Positions 22,446-33,906 are shown, counted from the first letter of the stretch. The stretch: 64,000 nucleotides of DNA from Fennellomyces sp. T-0311 (GCA_025266875.1 JALLLT010000003.1:1240001-1304000), one strand, 5' to 3'. Numbers and translations are program-made. Notes: generated by a model not told the origin, from the sequence alone.

Positions 22446-23607
22446 TTACTTGCGTCTGCGGCGATCGGGCTTGGGTCGTTGAGCACCGTCGAGCCACGCA
22501 CGGGTATCCAACAATGCCTGATCTGGTTCAATTTGGGGGTATTGTTTCAATGCCAAGTCGTAGTACTCTCGGCCCAACTTGTACTTTCGTGTGCGCCCAA
22601 AGAATCGCAGAATAGAATCCAGTGAATACACAGTTGGGACAAGCAAGCCTTTGTGAGACGTGGACGCGGGGCGCAGGCCGTACAACTGGTCAATTGCATC
22701 TATACCATATGACACGTCATCCTCCCCAGCCGCAGTACGCGCCAGAGCCGCCAAGAACGACGCCGCCAATCGATCATCCAATGTAAACTTTCCTTCTTTG
22801 GGATCCTCTGTCACAATCACCTGTGCTGCTTTTTGTGCCAGCAGAGATGGCTTTGCCATGGCCTTCTGCTGCACTTGGCTCCAGAGCATTCTTACAAAAC
22901 CCGAATCCAAGTTCTGCTCTGCCGCGCATCGGAATGCAATGCTGTACGTATACTCGTTTGGCTTGCATGGCAGCCGATCGAATACGTCTTGGATCGGCGT
23001 CTTTGTCTTTTCGTATGCCAACAAGAGCGTGTTGTAATGAATGATAGTGGGCTGAACGCCATAGCGATCCATGCGGTCAATGACGTCTTGAGCGTTGCGC
23101 ACGGCGGCTGGCGAGGAAGAATGTGCCCATGCGGATATCAGGATAGTGAATGTTTGTTGGTTGGGTGCAATGTTACGTTTCCGCATCTTCTCGGTTTATT
23201 AGTTGAAAAAGTTTAATATATGTCCGTCCGGATCTTTTTACCTGCACAAAACACTTTTCTGCAGCACTAGCTTTGCCTTGATCGCCGTAATGCTTTAAGA
23301 CTGTGTTCCAGGCCGCAGTCGATTGCAGCCCAACCCGCAAAGACGTAATGTATTCCAAGGCGTCATCAACAGAAGCCACTTTAAGAATTCGAGAAACGCG
23401 TTGGGCAGCAATAAAAGGATCAGCCGGGATCGTGTAGAGATGCTTGTGTGCGCGAGCAGCTGCGGAATCAATCTTTAACAGAGGTTGCCGAGTTTTTGAT
23501 CGCTGGGCTGATTGCCAAATCGGTGTCGATGTTGAAAAGCAACGATTATGGGGAGCTAATCGTGCGGCCGGGAATGATCTTAGGAAAATAACTTTCAAAG
23601 CTGACAT
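22446..23607 (-). CDS. Mitochondrial pentatricopeptide-repeat (PPR) protein
   Basis: Two exons, 23607..23242 and about 23186..22446, with an intron of about 52-55 bp (the acceptor may be GAG at 23190 or AAG at 23187; both keep frame and differ by one Lys). The protein is about 368 residues. The N-terminus (MSALKVIFLRSFPAARLAPH) is Arg-rich and hydrophobic without acidic residues, as in a mitochondrial presequence. Helical PPR units can be read: STAAWNTVLKHYGDQGK, NQQTFTILISAWAHSS and TIIHYNTLLLAYEKT, each with the position-1/4 pattern of PPR motifs. The C-terminus is basic (KPDRRRRK). Such proteins bind organelle RNA and act in its processing or translation; the RNA target cannot be told. Confidence 0.85.
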
Positions 23608-23726
23608 TTGTACAAGGTTGACAACAGTCTGACAACAATGATTTTTATAGCGGGACTACATTTATGATAGTTGCCCACGCTATATCTAAGAAATGTCATG
23701 TTGCCATAGCACTCGCAAATTAGCAT

Positions 23727-24008
23727 CTACAGTTCTGGCGTTGCTGTTGATTTATAATGGTCATAGTATGCGTAACCAAATATGAGCTGGTATGTGATGG
23801 AGATTTCTTGTGCTCGGCATATTCTCTGTTGCATACGCCAATACGTTAGTATCGAAAGGATGTGTATGATAGTCGCGAATGCTCCTGCCATTGAGTTGGT
23901 CTCTGGCCATATCCACTCGGTGCATTTCATCAGAGTCGAGAAATAAATTTCGTAAAGGCTCGTCGGTCGCATGGATAACAGACTGTTACGGAAGTAATAT
24001 CGATGCAT
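23727..24008 (-). CDS. Possible small membrane protein, weak
   Basis: A 93-codon frame begins with a true ATG at 24008 and contains one clear hydrophobic segment (GAFATIIHILSILTY). There is no homology I recognise, no clear promoter, and the surroundings are AT-rich spacer. It may be chance; I list it because it is the only ATG-started frame over 90 codons here. Confidence 0.2.
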   Translation of the reverse strand: MHRYYFRNSLLSMRPTSLYEIYFSTLMKCTEWIWPETNSMAGAFATIIHILSILTYWRMQQRICRAQEISITYQLIFGYAYYDHYKSTATPEL

Positions 24009-25384
24009 ATTTGTAATATATGGATCGAAAACTGCATTAGGTTATTTTCTAGCCGTTGTAGTTTTCGCTGCATTGGGTACCTTCAGCTCACTTAAAATTT
24101 ATACAACACATATGCTATAACAAATCCTGCTTTATTTTGCCAGTTGTTGAACCGCTACATGCGTAAATGATGTGCAATGGACTGATGTGCGCTAGGGATC
24201 GGCTGGTTCATATTCAACCATGAGTCAAATGCAGTGGTGCATAACACTGAAGACTATACGTACGCATGGAGAGGTCTGGGGTGCTCGGATGTACACATGT
24301 AGAAATAAGAAACGGTAGTTTGTCTTTATATATAAATGTTGATTATTTATAACGATACCTTTGAGTGATGGTTCTCATCTACCTGGTTCGTAAACTTTCA
24401 GCACCGTAATGGACATGCCTAGTAGTACCCCCTATTGCACATGCTTTATGCGATCTTGCACAGAATGTATATTCTGCGCAATTCGATCTTCACGACAACA
24501 CCCACATTTACTGATGGGGCACTCTAAAGCTAATTAGTACATGTATTAGTGGCACATAATCAACGATCACATTTTCATCCAGAAATGAAAACTCGCACAT
24601 TTTTCTATAACCATCTTTCGTTTGTATGTACGTATTGTTATACCTGAATGGCGAAGTGTACGTACCTTAGGTTTAGATCTTCTCCCTTTTTCACCATATT
24701 ATTGGAAAACGCCGATATACATTATATGAAAACAGGCCATGAAATCAGTAACATGATTCGTCTAGTGGCCAGTAGTTTTACTACCCAGTGAGCCGTCAAG
24801 GCAGCATGTAGATTTGCAATGATGACAAAATATACGTACCATATAGCAGTGGCTACAGTTTTGTAATAAAGTAGTGATATTTATGCATACGATATTGCAC
24901 TACACTATAAAACTACTGCAATAGACGCCGCAGAAGCAATACCTACATGCACAATATGTATACGGAATTTTATAAAACTATTTGTACAATGTACTATATG
25001 CAATATCAGGGGGTTCAGTAGCTACAACGTAAAAGTCATATATGTTTGAGCAAAGTATAATTGTACTTGCACCTGAATATGTTATTGCTAACTCTATGTC
25101 AAGTTTATACTTCTATGTGAGTCTAAATACGATATGCTTAAAAATTATAAGCGCTTTGTCGCAAACTTGAAATATATTGTACTCTTTGATGTTACGGCTA
25201 TGGAGCCTCCCTATTATAACTACGACCTCCTTTGGCTAAGTACCCAGTGCATAAGCTCCTGAAGCCCAGAGTTTTAATCCCCAATCATCTATAAAAGAGC
25301 TATCTCAGTATATAGAATATGCACACCTTTACATTATCGTAACATTACATTATATCTTTCATCAAACCTTTCCCCAAGCAAACC
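24009..25384. other. AT-rich intergenic region
   Basis: About 1.4 kb with many short TA-rich tracts and no gene-like frame. Its right end carries the promoter of the small secreted peptide at 25385. Confidence 0.4.
25288..25296 (+). promoter_or_regulatory. TATA box of the small secreted peptide gene
   Basis: The sequence CTATAAAAG lies about 95 bp before the ATG at 25385 and is followed by a leader without other ATGs that open long frames. Confidence 0.55.
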
Positions 25385-25558
25385 ATGCATCATATTTTTG
25401 TCTTTTGCTTTTCCATGGTTCTCTTGGTCTTTACACTCACCTCGGTTTCTGGGTATAGAGGAGTATGTACAAATGCACATTTAACACGAGGCTGTACTAT
25501 GGTCCCTTCTTCAGATCCCAGTATTGAAATGCCGGAGTGCCACTGCCCATCGACATAA
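25385..25558 (+). CDS. Small secreted cysteine peptide, copy A (57 residues)
   Basis: A 58-codon frame, too short for usual ORF cut-offs. The protein starts with MHHIFVFCFSMVLLVFTLTS, a textbook signal peptide, with likely cleavage after VSG at residue 23. The mature part has about 34 residues and four cysteines at 28, 37, 52 and 54: spacing C-x8-C-x14-C-x-C, ending ECHCPST. The gene at 56533 encodes a protein of exactly the same length with nearly the same cysteine spacing, which makes chance unlikely for either. Two disulfides are expected in the extracellular space. I do not know the family and assign no activity; options include an effector-like, signalling or antimicrobial peptide, or a wall component. 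Confidence 0.72.
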   Translation: MHHIFVFCFSMVLLVFTLTSVSGYRGVCTNAHLTRGCTMVPSSDPSIEMPECHCPST

Positions 25559-26159
25559 CACGACCTAGTATTATCTGGCTTTTTCAATGCACCAAAATTC
25601 TTTATTCTGGTTTACACTTTGTTTTCTACATATACATGTGTATCGTCATGAATCAATAAACACCAAGAGCCAAAGTATATAAAAATGGCCTCTAACGTAA
25701 TCCAAATATGGCCAATACTCCAATATGGCTGACGGTACGTAGATACTAGATTCGAGGGGGAGGGTATAGGTAACTGCTGCTATGAGCATCAAAGGAATAA
25801 GAGATTATTGGAACGGATGCGTATCGAAAAATAATCGAAAACGTGTAAGATCGGGGCTAACGGAGACAAGGAAACGTCGGGGACATTATGCACCTACTAC
25901 TTCGTATAAACGAAAAGGGCGAACGGGCGTAGGTAGGCAATGTGCATTTATATGTAGAATTGCATTGTGTATAATACCAATACAACAACGCATATGGAGT
26001 CTATGTAATTGCAATCCAATGAACGACGTAAAAGTGAACCGGCGATTCGCCACATCCGGGAACTGCGGCAGTATTCGAGCTACCAAGTGGATAAATATAT
26101 GTAGTTGACCATTATGAATGATGTATTTATGAATGATTCATATATATGTAAGCTAAATA
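25559..26159. other. Intergenic, no convincing gene
   Basis: About 600 bp between the small peptide and the hydrolase, which converge. A 108-codon plus-strand frame (25782..26108) is very basic and Cys-containing, but has no signal peptide or domain. Confidence 0.35.
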
Positions 26160-27277
26160 TTAGTGTTTAGGAGATCGAACGCACTGTTCAACAAAGCCAA
26201 CGAAATGATCTATTGCCATTTGGCGAACATGAGCATCCTCAACAAGAACATCTGGTAAGAGACTCCATAAATGCACTTGGTCTGGAGACTGGATCAAGGT
26301 GACTGCTACACCGCCATCCCGAGCTCTTGCAGCCAGGAGACCTGCCTCGTCCAAAAGCACTTCGCTACCACCTACAGTAATAAGCATCCGGCGAGGTAAA
26401 GAGGGTGCCAAGTCGACTCTGTCAGGTAAGTAACGGAAAGGCTGTTCTCCTTCTTCTGGGATATAACTCTCCTCCATACGGTCAACCGCTGCGGCAGTAA
26501 AGAAATCAATATCGCCATTCGCCCGCCATGATTCGCCTCCTGCTTCAAGACCTGTGTATGGCGATGCAAAGATGGCTCCGGCGAATTTGGCCTGATGTAA
26601 ATATAGTAGATCGAGTCCAATGGCTGCACCAGCATCGTCGCCACCTACTCGAACAAATGAACACCTCGCTCTGAAAAACAATGAATGTGCGTACCGAGAA
26701 GCAGTTTCGATTGTGGTATCTGCATGACGTTCGTAAGCCATTCGCAAGTTGCCTTTACATCATCCACGGCGGCAGGAAACTGATGGTCCGGCGCTGTTCC
26801 TGAGAAACAGAAGGGTTAGCATCGGTTGTTGTTTGGCTTCCAAAAGGCTACTTGCTGTATTTGGGTACAAAAATGACGCATTTGATATTTTTGTCGGCTT
26901 CGAGTGCACGGATCCATGTGATCCAAGTTCGTATGTAAAGCAGACTCAGATCGAACCGAAAGCCTCCACCTACATACGCATGTTAGTTCGATCGACCCAA
27001 AAAAAAACGTGTACCTTATAAACATGCCTGGGATCCACATGATTACAGCATCGCTTTCGGCGATTCGATCCGCAATTTCTTCTTTTTTGGCTTTAACAAT
27101 GTCTTCGGCGATCCAATAGCCATGATCATCGTCAGCGCGTACCCATCGTCGATTGAAGGGCAACAGTAAACTAATGAGTTTGACAATCCGAGCAGAATGA
27201 CTACTCCTACGCCAACTGAAAGCTATCCGTAGCAAAAAGGTAATGAGCCAACGGCGTAGAGCCCAAAAGAATTCCAT
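26160..27277 (-). CDS. Alpha/beta-hydrolase fold-3 (HSL family) protein with degenerate active site
   Basis: Four exons, 27277..27028, 26969..26856, 26799..26695 and 26644..26160, give 317 residues. Introns 1 (26970..27027) and 2 (26800..26855) need GC donors (AG|GCATGT and A|GCAAGT); intron 3 (26645..26694) is GT-AG. After an N-terminal hydrophobic segment (WLITFLLRIAF) the fold-3 landmarks follow: WIPGGGFRFD at the oxyanion hole, TAPDHQFPAAVDDV, then GGDDAGAAIGLDLLYL at the nucleophile elbow. Active relatives have HGGG and GDSAG; here His is Pro and the catalytic Ser is Asp. The acid (SEVLLDEA) and His (DQVHLW) positions remain. The protein is thus probably a non-hydrolytic relative of steryl-acetyl/carboxyl esterases. 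The start is the first ATG (MEFFWALRRW). Confidence 0.85.
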
Positions 27278-29099
27278 GGAATGTAGTGAGCACAGAAAAA
27301 AAAGAGAGAAGGTGCTTCTATTTTGGGAAAATCTGCGTGTGTGTTTCGCGTTCAATTAGCAATTGTTCATTTTCAGCTGAACGAGATCCCCTTCGCCCCT
27401 CAACGGTATCACTGACGAGATGCCTGTTTCTAAACAATTATCCTCATTGACATACTTTCTGTGCCATACATGTCTCATTGGTCGTTGCCGCAACAGACAA
27501 CTGTGACCAAGAAAATATGTCATACGTATGCCATCTCTCCACAGGATTGCAAGTATGATTAAGCTATGGTGTCGGTATACTATATCCAATCAGCTAGCGT
27601 TGTTGCGATAACATTAACAGTTTCACATATTGCTCCGATTCATCTGACCTTATCGAGTGCAAACATATATACACTGAATCGAGGCTTAAACCATTATTTG
27701 GTTCTGTAATGGGCCGAGGAAATGGCACGATATTTTTTTTGGCATACTTGGTCCAACAAGTGGGGCATTTCCCTCCCCACAGCGTGATATCTTTCAATGC
27801 TTTAAATACAAAAGTAATTCCTGTTGCTTGAGCTTCTTATATGCGTACCTTTGCTATTGCCCAAAGTCAGAAATTGTAGTAGTACACTTAGAACGCATTA
27901 TATTCAGCTGACAATGAATGGCATGTAGCTTACTCGAAACTTTGCAGATAACCATACTGCCAAGCCCTTCACTAAAAGATATACAACGACTATTGTCTAT
28001 ATATGTGAAATTGTAGACAATGGTGGAAAGGTATCTTGCAAGCAAGCTCAAAATAAGCCAACCAAGCGCTTTTATTATTTCATACTTCGGATATGGTGAT
28101 TCAATTGCATGTGTATGTGTGTGTATGAATGAAAAGATATAAGAGTGGCAAACGAGAACTCTTGCTCACTATTCATCGCGAACATTTGTGAGAAATATTC
28201 GAGGCATTACTCTAGGCACATGCATTAGTAGAACCTTGCGCTTTTTAATACATGGTGATGAACGGCAATTAACACCAAATAAGTGGGTGCTGCTAGAACT
28301 TTCTAAAGTATGGAATGTACTATATAAAAAAATTAAAACTGTATGACATTCTGCCATCCAAAGTTCATTGATACGTGTTGTGAGTGGTGGTACTAGACAC
28401 GAGTCAAACTAAACAGAAGCACTTACAGGATCTTTCTCTTTTGCTATTGTTCCAAGTATAGACAGGAGACATAGCGATGACTCTTCCAGAAATGAGAATA
28501 TTCAATGTGAATTAATTGAAAGCCCCATACAAAAGGCTTCCGCGGAACGCATGTGGAGATCTATTAATAAAGTTACAAACACCAATCAAGATAGCTTGTT
28601 GTTTGACGTTTTTCATCTAAAAATCAAGATAAAAATGTGCTGATTATCCAACTATGAACACAATTCATTTTCAATAATAGATCAATGCACTTTTACGAAT
28701 CTAGAATGGGCTGTTTGCAGCATAAACTACATGTGCTATACGCTGGCTTTTCGCTTTCTTTTAATAAAATTGTTCTAGATAGAAACTCTGCGATGGACGA
28801 TAAAGCGCTATGACCAGGCATAACAAAATCATGCGTGCAATGATGCTATATTGCGTAAGGTCATATTTAAAATGAAAAATGTAGACAACTTCTTTTTATC
28901 ATTCGATGGGCTCCCGGAAGATCCAGCTTTCCTAATTCGATTCTTAGCACGTTGTGAAACAACAAGTTGTCGCGTGTCTCTTGTTGTTGTCAAGCCCACG
29001 ATGAGAAAAAACAGAACCTTGTGAACTTTATCAATAATAAAATGACGTACAGATTTAATAAAATAGACTTGTCAGCTGTCTTATCTCTGCGACAACTAA
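27278..29099. other. AT-rich intergenic region
   Basis: About 1.8 kb holding the divergent promoters of the hydrolase and the lyase. Frames at 27594..27797 and 28169..28357 (minus) show nothing recognisable. No repeat or RNA gene was seen. Confidence 0.4.
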
Positions 29100-30047
29100 A
29101 TGGGGGGCTTTGCTTTGCTGGAGACCATCTTGTACGATCCCGCTCAAGGCAAGGATGATTCAAGCATGATCGCCGTACGGAATTACTCAATGAATGCAGA
29201 ACAGGGTTCTACTTGCTCGATCAGCATATTGATCGCTTATTAAAGGCTGCTGCTGATTTCCATGCCAATGACACGTCAAGTTTTGTAACCATTCCATCGG
29301 TTGATCAAGTAAAAACTGTACTACACACGAGTGTTCCCAGTGACTCCACCTTTAAACGTGTAAAGATGGACAAAAAAGGGCAAAAAAAGAAAAAAAAGAA
29401 ACTAACAGGACGAATATAGGTTAGGTTGCTATATGACCAAAAACTATCTGTCGAGTACACAGACCTTGGGAGGGACTACAAAGCGCACGAACAGCTCGCA
29501 AGTGCAGTAACGGGGGATGCATTGACGGTGATGCTAGATACCGATCCACTCCCGTGCGCTGCATCTGACCCGTTCATTGTACACAAAACAACACAGCGTG
29601 ATATCTACAATGACGCACGAAAACGGATGCGTTGTGGTCAACAAGGTGGTCCGTTCGATGTTGTGCTGTGGAACAAACAAGGCCAGGTTACTGAAACTTC
29701 GATTGCTAATATTGCCATTCAAACTGTTGGGGGAACTTGGATAACGCCAAGCTTAGAATGCGGTAAGTAGCATAAAGAGAAGAAAAAAAAGGAGAGAGCA
29801 AGGGCACAAAAAAGCTTATTATTGACGTAGGGTTACTTCCGGGCGTGTTCCGAGATAAACTGCTCAATGCAGACGGCACGATCGTTGAAGGGGTGGTTAC
29901 GGTGGATGACCTGATTAATGCACAAAAAGTAAAGTAAAGTTGTTCGATTTTCTTTATTTTAACAGGCAATAATAGGGCGGATGTCCAATTGTGTGCTTCA
30001 ATTCGGTGCGCAAGGCTTATCGCGTGCAGCTGGATCTATCTGCGTAG
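29100..30047 (+). CDS. 4-amino-4-deoxychorismate lyase (class IV PLP aminotransferase family)
   Basis: This enzyme releases pyruvate from aminodeoxychorismate to give p-aminobenzoate for folate synthesis. Five exons (29100..29148, 29205..29359, 29420..29762, 29831..29928, 29976..30047) give 238 residues. Intron 1 needs a GC donor (AAG|GCAAGG, 56 bp) and joins LLETILYDPAQ to GFYLLDQHIDRLLKAA, the family's substrate-side motif. The PLP lysine is in HKTTQRDIYNDA (Lys124). TETSIANIA and GLLPGVFRD follow, the latter restored by intron 3, and the last exon gives PIVCFNSVRKAYRVQL, the usual C-terminal N-S-V-R block. The ATG (MGGFALLE) directly follows an in-frame TAA. A branched-chain aminotransferase is less likely given the short length and the GLLPG motif. 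Confidence 0.9.
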
Positions 30048-30608
30048 CACCATCAGTTTTACGGTTTGATGGAAAACGTTGACATCGGGCAGATAGCCGA
30101 TGGACGTTGAAGAAGAAAAATAAGGGGGTCTAGTGCTAATAAAAGTATGATGATGATAACGTGCTGTGTCCCCTGCATGAACTCACAATGAGACACTCCC
30201 CTACGTTCTGTTTTATATATATAAAGCGCTTTATTATAGGCTTCGGAAAATCATCTGGTTTGCTAGGTAATACAATTGGATCTTGTCTCCTGAGGAACTA
30301 GAATCAAAATTGGGAAAGGGACGAGTTTGTGGTGGAAAAGGGGGGGAGGGAAGGGTTACCCCATTTCGCCGATTGGTGCCTTTGGAGTAACACGGGCAAC
30401 AGCGGTTACAGGCAAAAGCAAACACTCACCCCCCAGATGCTAGTTTAGGCCGAGATTACCGTTCTTTTGGCATAATAAAATTCTTTTCCTTTCTGCTTTC
30501 TTTCTTGCTTTCCTTTCCTCTTGGTTGTTTCTTTCCCCAACAAAAAACCTTCTACTACTTACACAAGAAACTGCACAGCATCGGTTTTTACTTTATGTCA
30601 TTGACACT
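30048..30608. other. Intergenic, promoter of the downstream regulator
   Basis: About 560 bp. It contains G-rich and then strongly pyrimidine-rich tracts (30480-30540) just before the regulator, a common layout for fungal promoters and leaders. No gene is seen. Confidence 0.4.
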
Positions 30609-32656
30609 ATGTCCAAGAAGACCACTTCGAACGCCTTCCAGCAATCAGCCGCCCAGCCACCAGGTCCAGCTCCCAAACGTGTGAAGGTGACGCTCGCATG
30701 TATTGTGTGTCGTAAAAAGAAAGTCAAGTGCGACGGAGTACAACCGTCGTGTTCACGTTGCAATTCGATGGGTCTTGCTTGCGAGTATTCTGACCCTCCT
30801 CGAAAACGTGGTCCGCCCAAAGGTTACATTGAGGTGATTGAAAACCGTGCGCACCGTATCGAATCTCTGTTGGGTATGTTGTTTGATTATCACCATTTTC
30901 CAAGTCGGACTTAGATGCAGTTTATAGTATGGCATCCGCAGCTGAGGATGCAGCAACCTATTACGGATAAAGTAACCGCGAATCCACAACCTCCAATGGA
31001 TCGTCGATGCTTGTCAACAAATGCCCTGTTGAACCTGGTGTCGACCGCCATTCAAGATATGGCAAACTCGCCTGTACGTGTTCGCTGTAATTGAGAGCCG
31101 TTGTTACAAGAATTGTATCACTGATAAGGTCCATGTTTTGAATCCTTCCCTCTAGGGCAGCCACGACAGGCAATCCGACTTTGTAATGAATGAGCTGGAG
31201 TGGGCCGAAAGCTTCTTTGGCCACTTCAACTTATTTTTTCCGATTCTGTCGCGCCAACACTTTTTGCATCAGCTGCAACACCGCCCGCAGGACATGGACC
31301 CATTGCTTCGATACGCTGTTCTGGCCCTCGGAAGCCGCTATGCCACAAAGAGTCACGAGGTCAGCGCCCACTTTTTCAAGCGAGGCCAGCAGGTTTTGAA
31401 TACGTCCCATGACAGCATCAGCACTCTGCAGGTAACCATATAACACAGAATTATATATGACACCAACGGGGTGTGTGTGTGTGTGTATATGTGTTTTTAT
31501 ATTTATCGCAATATACCCTGAATTGTAGTCTGTGGTCATCATGTGCTGGTATGCGTACCTTTCCGGCGATATGCAAACGTGTCGCCAACTCCGGCACAAA
31601 CAAGCTGCCCTGGTTTTGGACCTTGGTTTGCATCGCGACCCAGACCAGTCCCTTGGCATTGTCAACATGGAATTGCGTAGGCGTGCGTTTTGGGTTGCCT
31701 ATGTAACCAATCAATGGCTTGCATGCTGCACCGGTGAGCCCTTGATGCATCGCGAAATACACTGGGATTGCCGGTGGCCCCAACTCGAAGATAGCCAACT
31801 CCAAGCTATCGATTCCAAAAACTTGCAGCAAGAGACTGTCCCCGTGGCCTACGCACTACAAATCACCGTGTTTGCCGAAATGATCAAATTAACCAGCATT
31901 ATCGACGACCATTTCTGGAACAACAACGATACGAATGCACTCACAGCTTGGTTTTTAAACTTGCCGTCGTACTTGGAATACAGTCAGCCCGATAATGGAC
32001 CACCATCGCCCCTCACTCGTGTGTACCACATGCTTTACTACACAGCCCAGATCATGTTGCATCGCCATTCTGACACCTTGGGCGTGTGCAACACTGCCGC
32101 CAACACGATCATTCACATTGCCGAACAAATGCTTCAACACGACCAAGACAGCTACCTTTCCAACACTTACTTACTCGGCGTATCACTGGCCACCTCGATC
32201 CACCTCGACAATAACTCGGCACATATCAGCAAAAGCATTCGCGTGTTCAAGGATGCCAACAGCACTCTTTTGGACCGCTTGCAATTCGATACGTTGGTCG
32301 ACAATTATTTATTGCACGATCGTCGCATTTCGCTTGATGACGAGCACCAATTCGTGACAAAGAAACGGAAACGTGACAAGACATCAGGCGAGTTGGATTT
32401 AAATGATCTGCTGGGCCTGTTGGATTGGCCTAGCCAAGAATGGTTCGATCCAAATGCCATGATCGCCATGCCAGCCGACACATCATCGTCGTCAGGCTCA
32501 CCCACCAATTCATGTTTCTCGGCTTCACCTACACTATCATGCGATCCGCTGCAAAAGATCGACACCGAGTTTCTAGCTCCTTTTCTCGACCTTCCACTGG
32601 ACGCTTACGCATGGCCTGATTTCATACCAGGAGGAAATCAAGACCTAACTGGGTAA
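30609..32656 (+). CDS. Zn2Cys6 / fungal_trans transcription factor
   Basis: A 604-residue fungal regulator in four exons: 30609..30873, 30928..31073, 31156..31431, 31529..32656. The zinc cluster has canonical spacing (Cys31, 34, 41, 48, 51, 58; ACIVCRKKKVKCDGVQPSC), followed by a short linker and a coiled-coil-like ENRAHRIESLL. The fungal_trans region begins at about residue 150 with FFGHFNLFFPILSRQHFLHQL and continues through SRYATKSHEVSAHFFKRGQQVL, MCWYAYLSGDMQTCRQL and LVLDLGLHRDPDQ, with RRRAFWVAYVTNQWLACCTGEP as the typical second block. The exon 1/2 junction (intron 30874..30927) is the least certain; it is the only option that keeps frame. The 97 bp intron 3 contains a GT microsatellite. 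Architecture is like XlnR/Ace1-class regulators; targets are unknown. Confidence 0.9.
31470..31487. repeat. GT microsatellite inside an intron
   Basis: An alternating G/T run lies in intron 3 of the regulator, between donor 31432 and acceptor 31528. Confidence 0.8.
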
Positions 32657-32972
32657 CCCGACGTTTCAAAAAAAATATTCATTCTTCTATTGTTTTACTT
32701 TTTTTTCCTGTACGTAATTATGGGTTTTTTATGACGGGCTACATACTTTTTTCTTTCTTCTATTGTGCACGGGAATCACCCTTTCTTCTTTCATATGCCA
32801 CATCTTCCCCTTCATCTTATCATCAATCCAGTCATTTTTCTTTTTTTTTTTTTACATACGCATTAAAACAGACTTCTTTATGCAGCTGCATTAAGCCGAC
32901 GCCGGTCGGCCATTCAAAGTTAAAGAAGCTCGTTCCGGTTTCGGATCCCTCCTCTATCTTACCGAACAGAAA
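32657..32972. promoter_or_regulatory. RPL8 promoter and leader
   Basis: This 316 bp region has several long T and C/T tracts (for example 32838-32853), typical of ribosomal-protein promoters. It also holds the terminator of the upstream regulator. No TATA box was seen. Confidence 0.45.
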
Positions 32973-33906
32973 ATGGTACTTGTCGAATGGATGAATGCGT
33001 GGATGAACAGATAGAAAGAATGGATGGATCAATCGGATGAACGGATGGATCAATTTTCGTCGACTTTTTTTTTTCTCGGTGGGCTAATGTCGCAACGAAA
33101 CGATGTAGGCTCCTGCAAAGAAGTCCACTGGCAAGAAGGTTGCTCCTGCTCCCTACCCCATCAAGGGCAAGCAAACGACCAAGACCAACAGCAACCCGTT
33201 GTTCGAAAAGCGTACCAAGAACTTTGGCGTTGGTCAGGATGTTCAACCCAAGCGCGATGTGTCACGTTTCGTAAAGTGGCCCGCATACGTCCGTCTTCAA
33301 CGTCAAAAGAAAATCATCTATCAACGTTTGAAGGTTCCACCTGCTCTTAACCAGTTCACCAACACTTTGGATAAGAACACTGCCGCCCAACTCTTCAAGT
33401 TGGCCGAAAAGTATCGTCCCGAAACCAAGGTCGAAAAGCGTGAACGTATCCGTGCTGCCGCCGCCGCCAAGGCCGAGGGTAAGGAGGCCATCAAGACCGA
33501 TAAGCCCGTGGTCGTCAAGTACGGCTTGAACCACATTACTGCCTTGATTGAACAAAAGAAGGCTCAATTGGTCGTTATTGCTGACGATGTCGACCCCATT
33601 GAATTGGTCATTTTCTTGCCTGCCTTGTGCCGCAAGATGGGCGTTCCATATGCCATTGTCAAGGGTAAGGCTCGTCTCGGCCAAGTCGTTCACAAGAAGA
33701 CTGCCACTGCTCTGGCCTTCACTGAGGTCTCGGAAGCTGATAAGGCTGAATTGGCAAACTTGGTTTCGGTTGTCAAGGCAAACTACAACGAAAAGGCTGA
33801 TGAAATCCGCCGTCAATGGGGTGGAGGTATTAATGGTCCCAAGTCAAACGCTCGTCTTGCTAAGCGTGAGGCTCTGGCGGCTAAGGAAATTGCTGCTCGT
33901 CAGTAA
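32973..33906 (+). CDS. RPL8: 60S ribosomal protein eL8 (yeast L8, human L7a)
   Basis: A large-subunit ribosomal protein of the L7Ae/L30e RNA-binding fold. Exon 1 codes only the start Met (32973..32975); a 133 bp intron (32976..33108) follows and exon 2 is 33109..33906. The 266 residues equal human L7a in length. Diagnostic stretches are [32 protein letters not shown] and the L7Ae core [20 protein letters not shown], then [20 protein letters not shown] and [14 protein letters not shown]. Codon use is strongly biased (GTC, AAG, GAC) as in highly expressed genes. The start-codon intron is typical for ribosomal protein genes of fungi. I find no snoRNA C or D box in that intron, only GGATGAA-like repeats. 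Confidence 0.97.
32985..33052 (+). repeat. GGATGAA/GGATGGAT-type tandem repeats in the RPL8 intron
   Basis: Several imperfect copies of GAATGGATG, GGATGAA and GGATGGATCAAT occur between the donor and the pyrimidine tract of intron 1. They may be an intronic enhancer or simple slippage; both are inference. Confidence 0.55.

Noticed and set aside
25782..26108. 108-codon basic plus-strand frame
   Set aside because: No signal peptide, domain or promoter, and composition is as expected by chance in this spacer.
28169..28357. Minus-strand 62-codon ATG frame with three Cys
   Set aside because: The N-terminus is not a convincing signal peptide and there is no partner copy.
32976..33108. Possible intronic snoRNA in RPL8
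   Set aside because: No C box (RTGATGA) with a matching D box (CTGA) near the ends.
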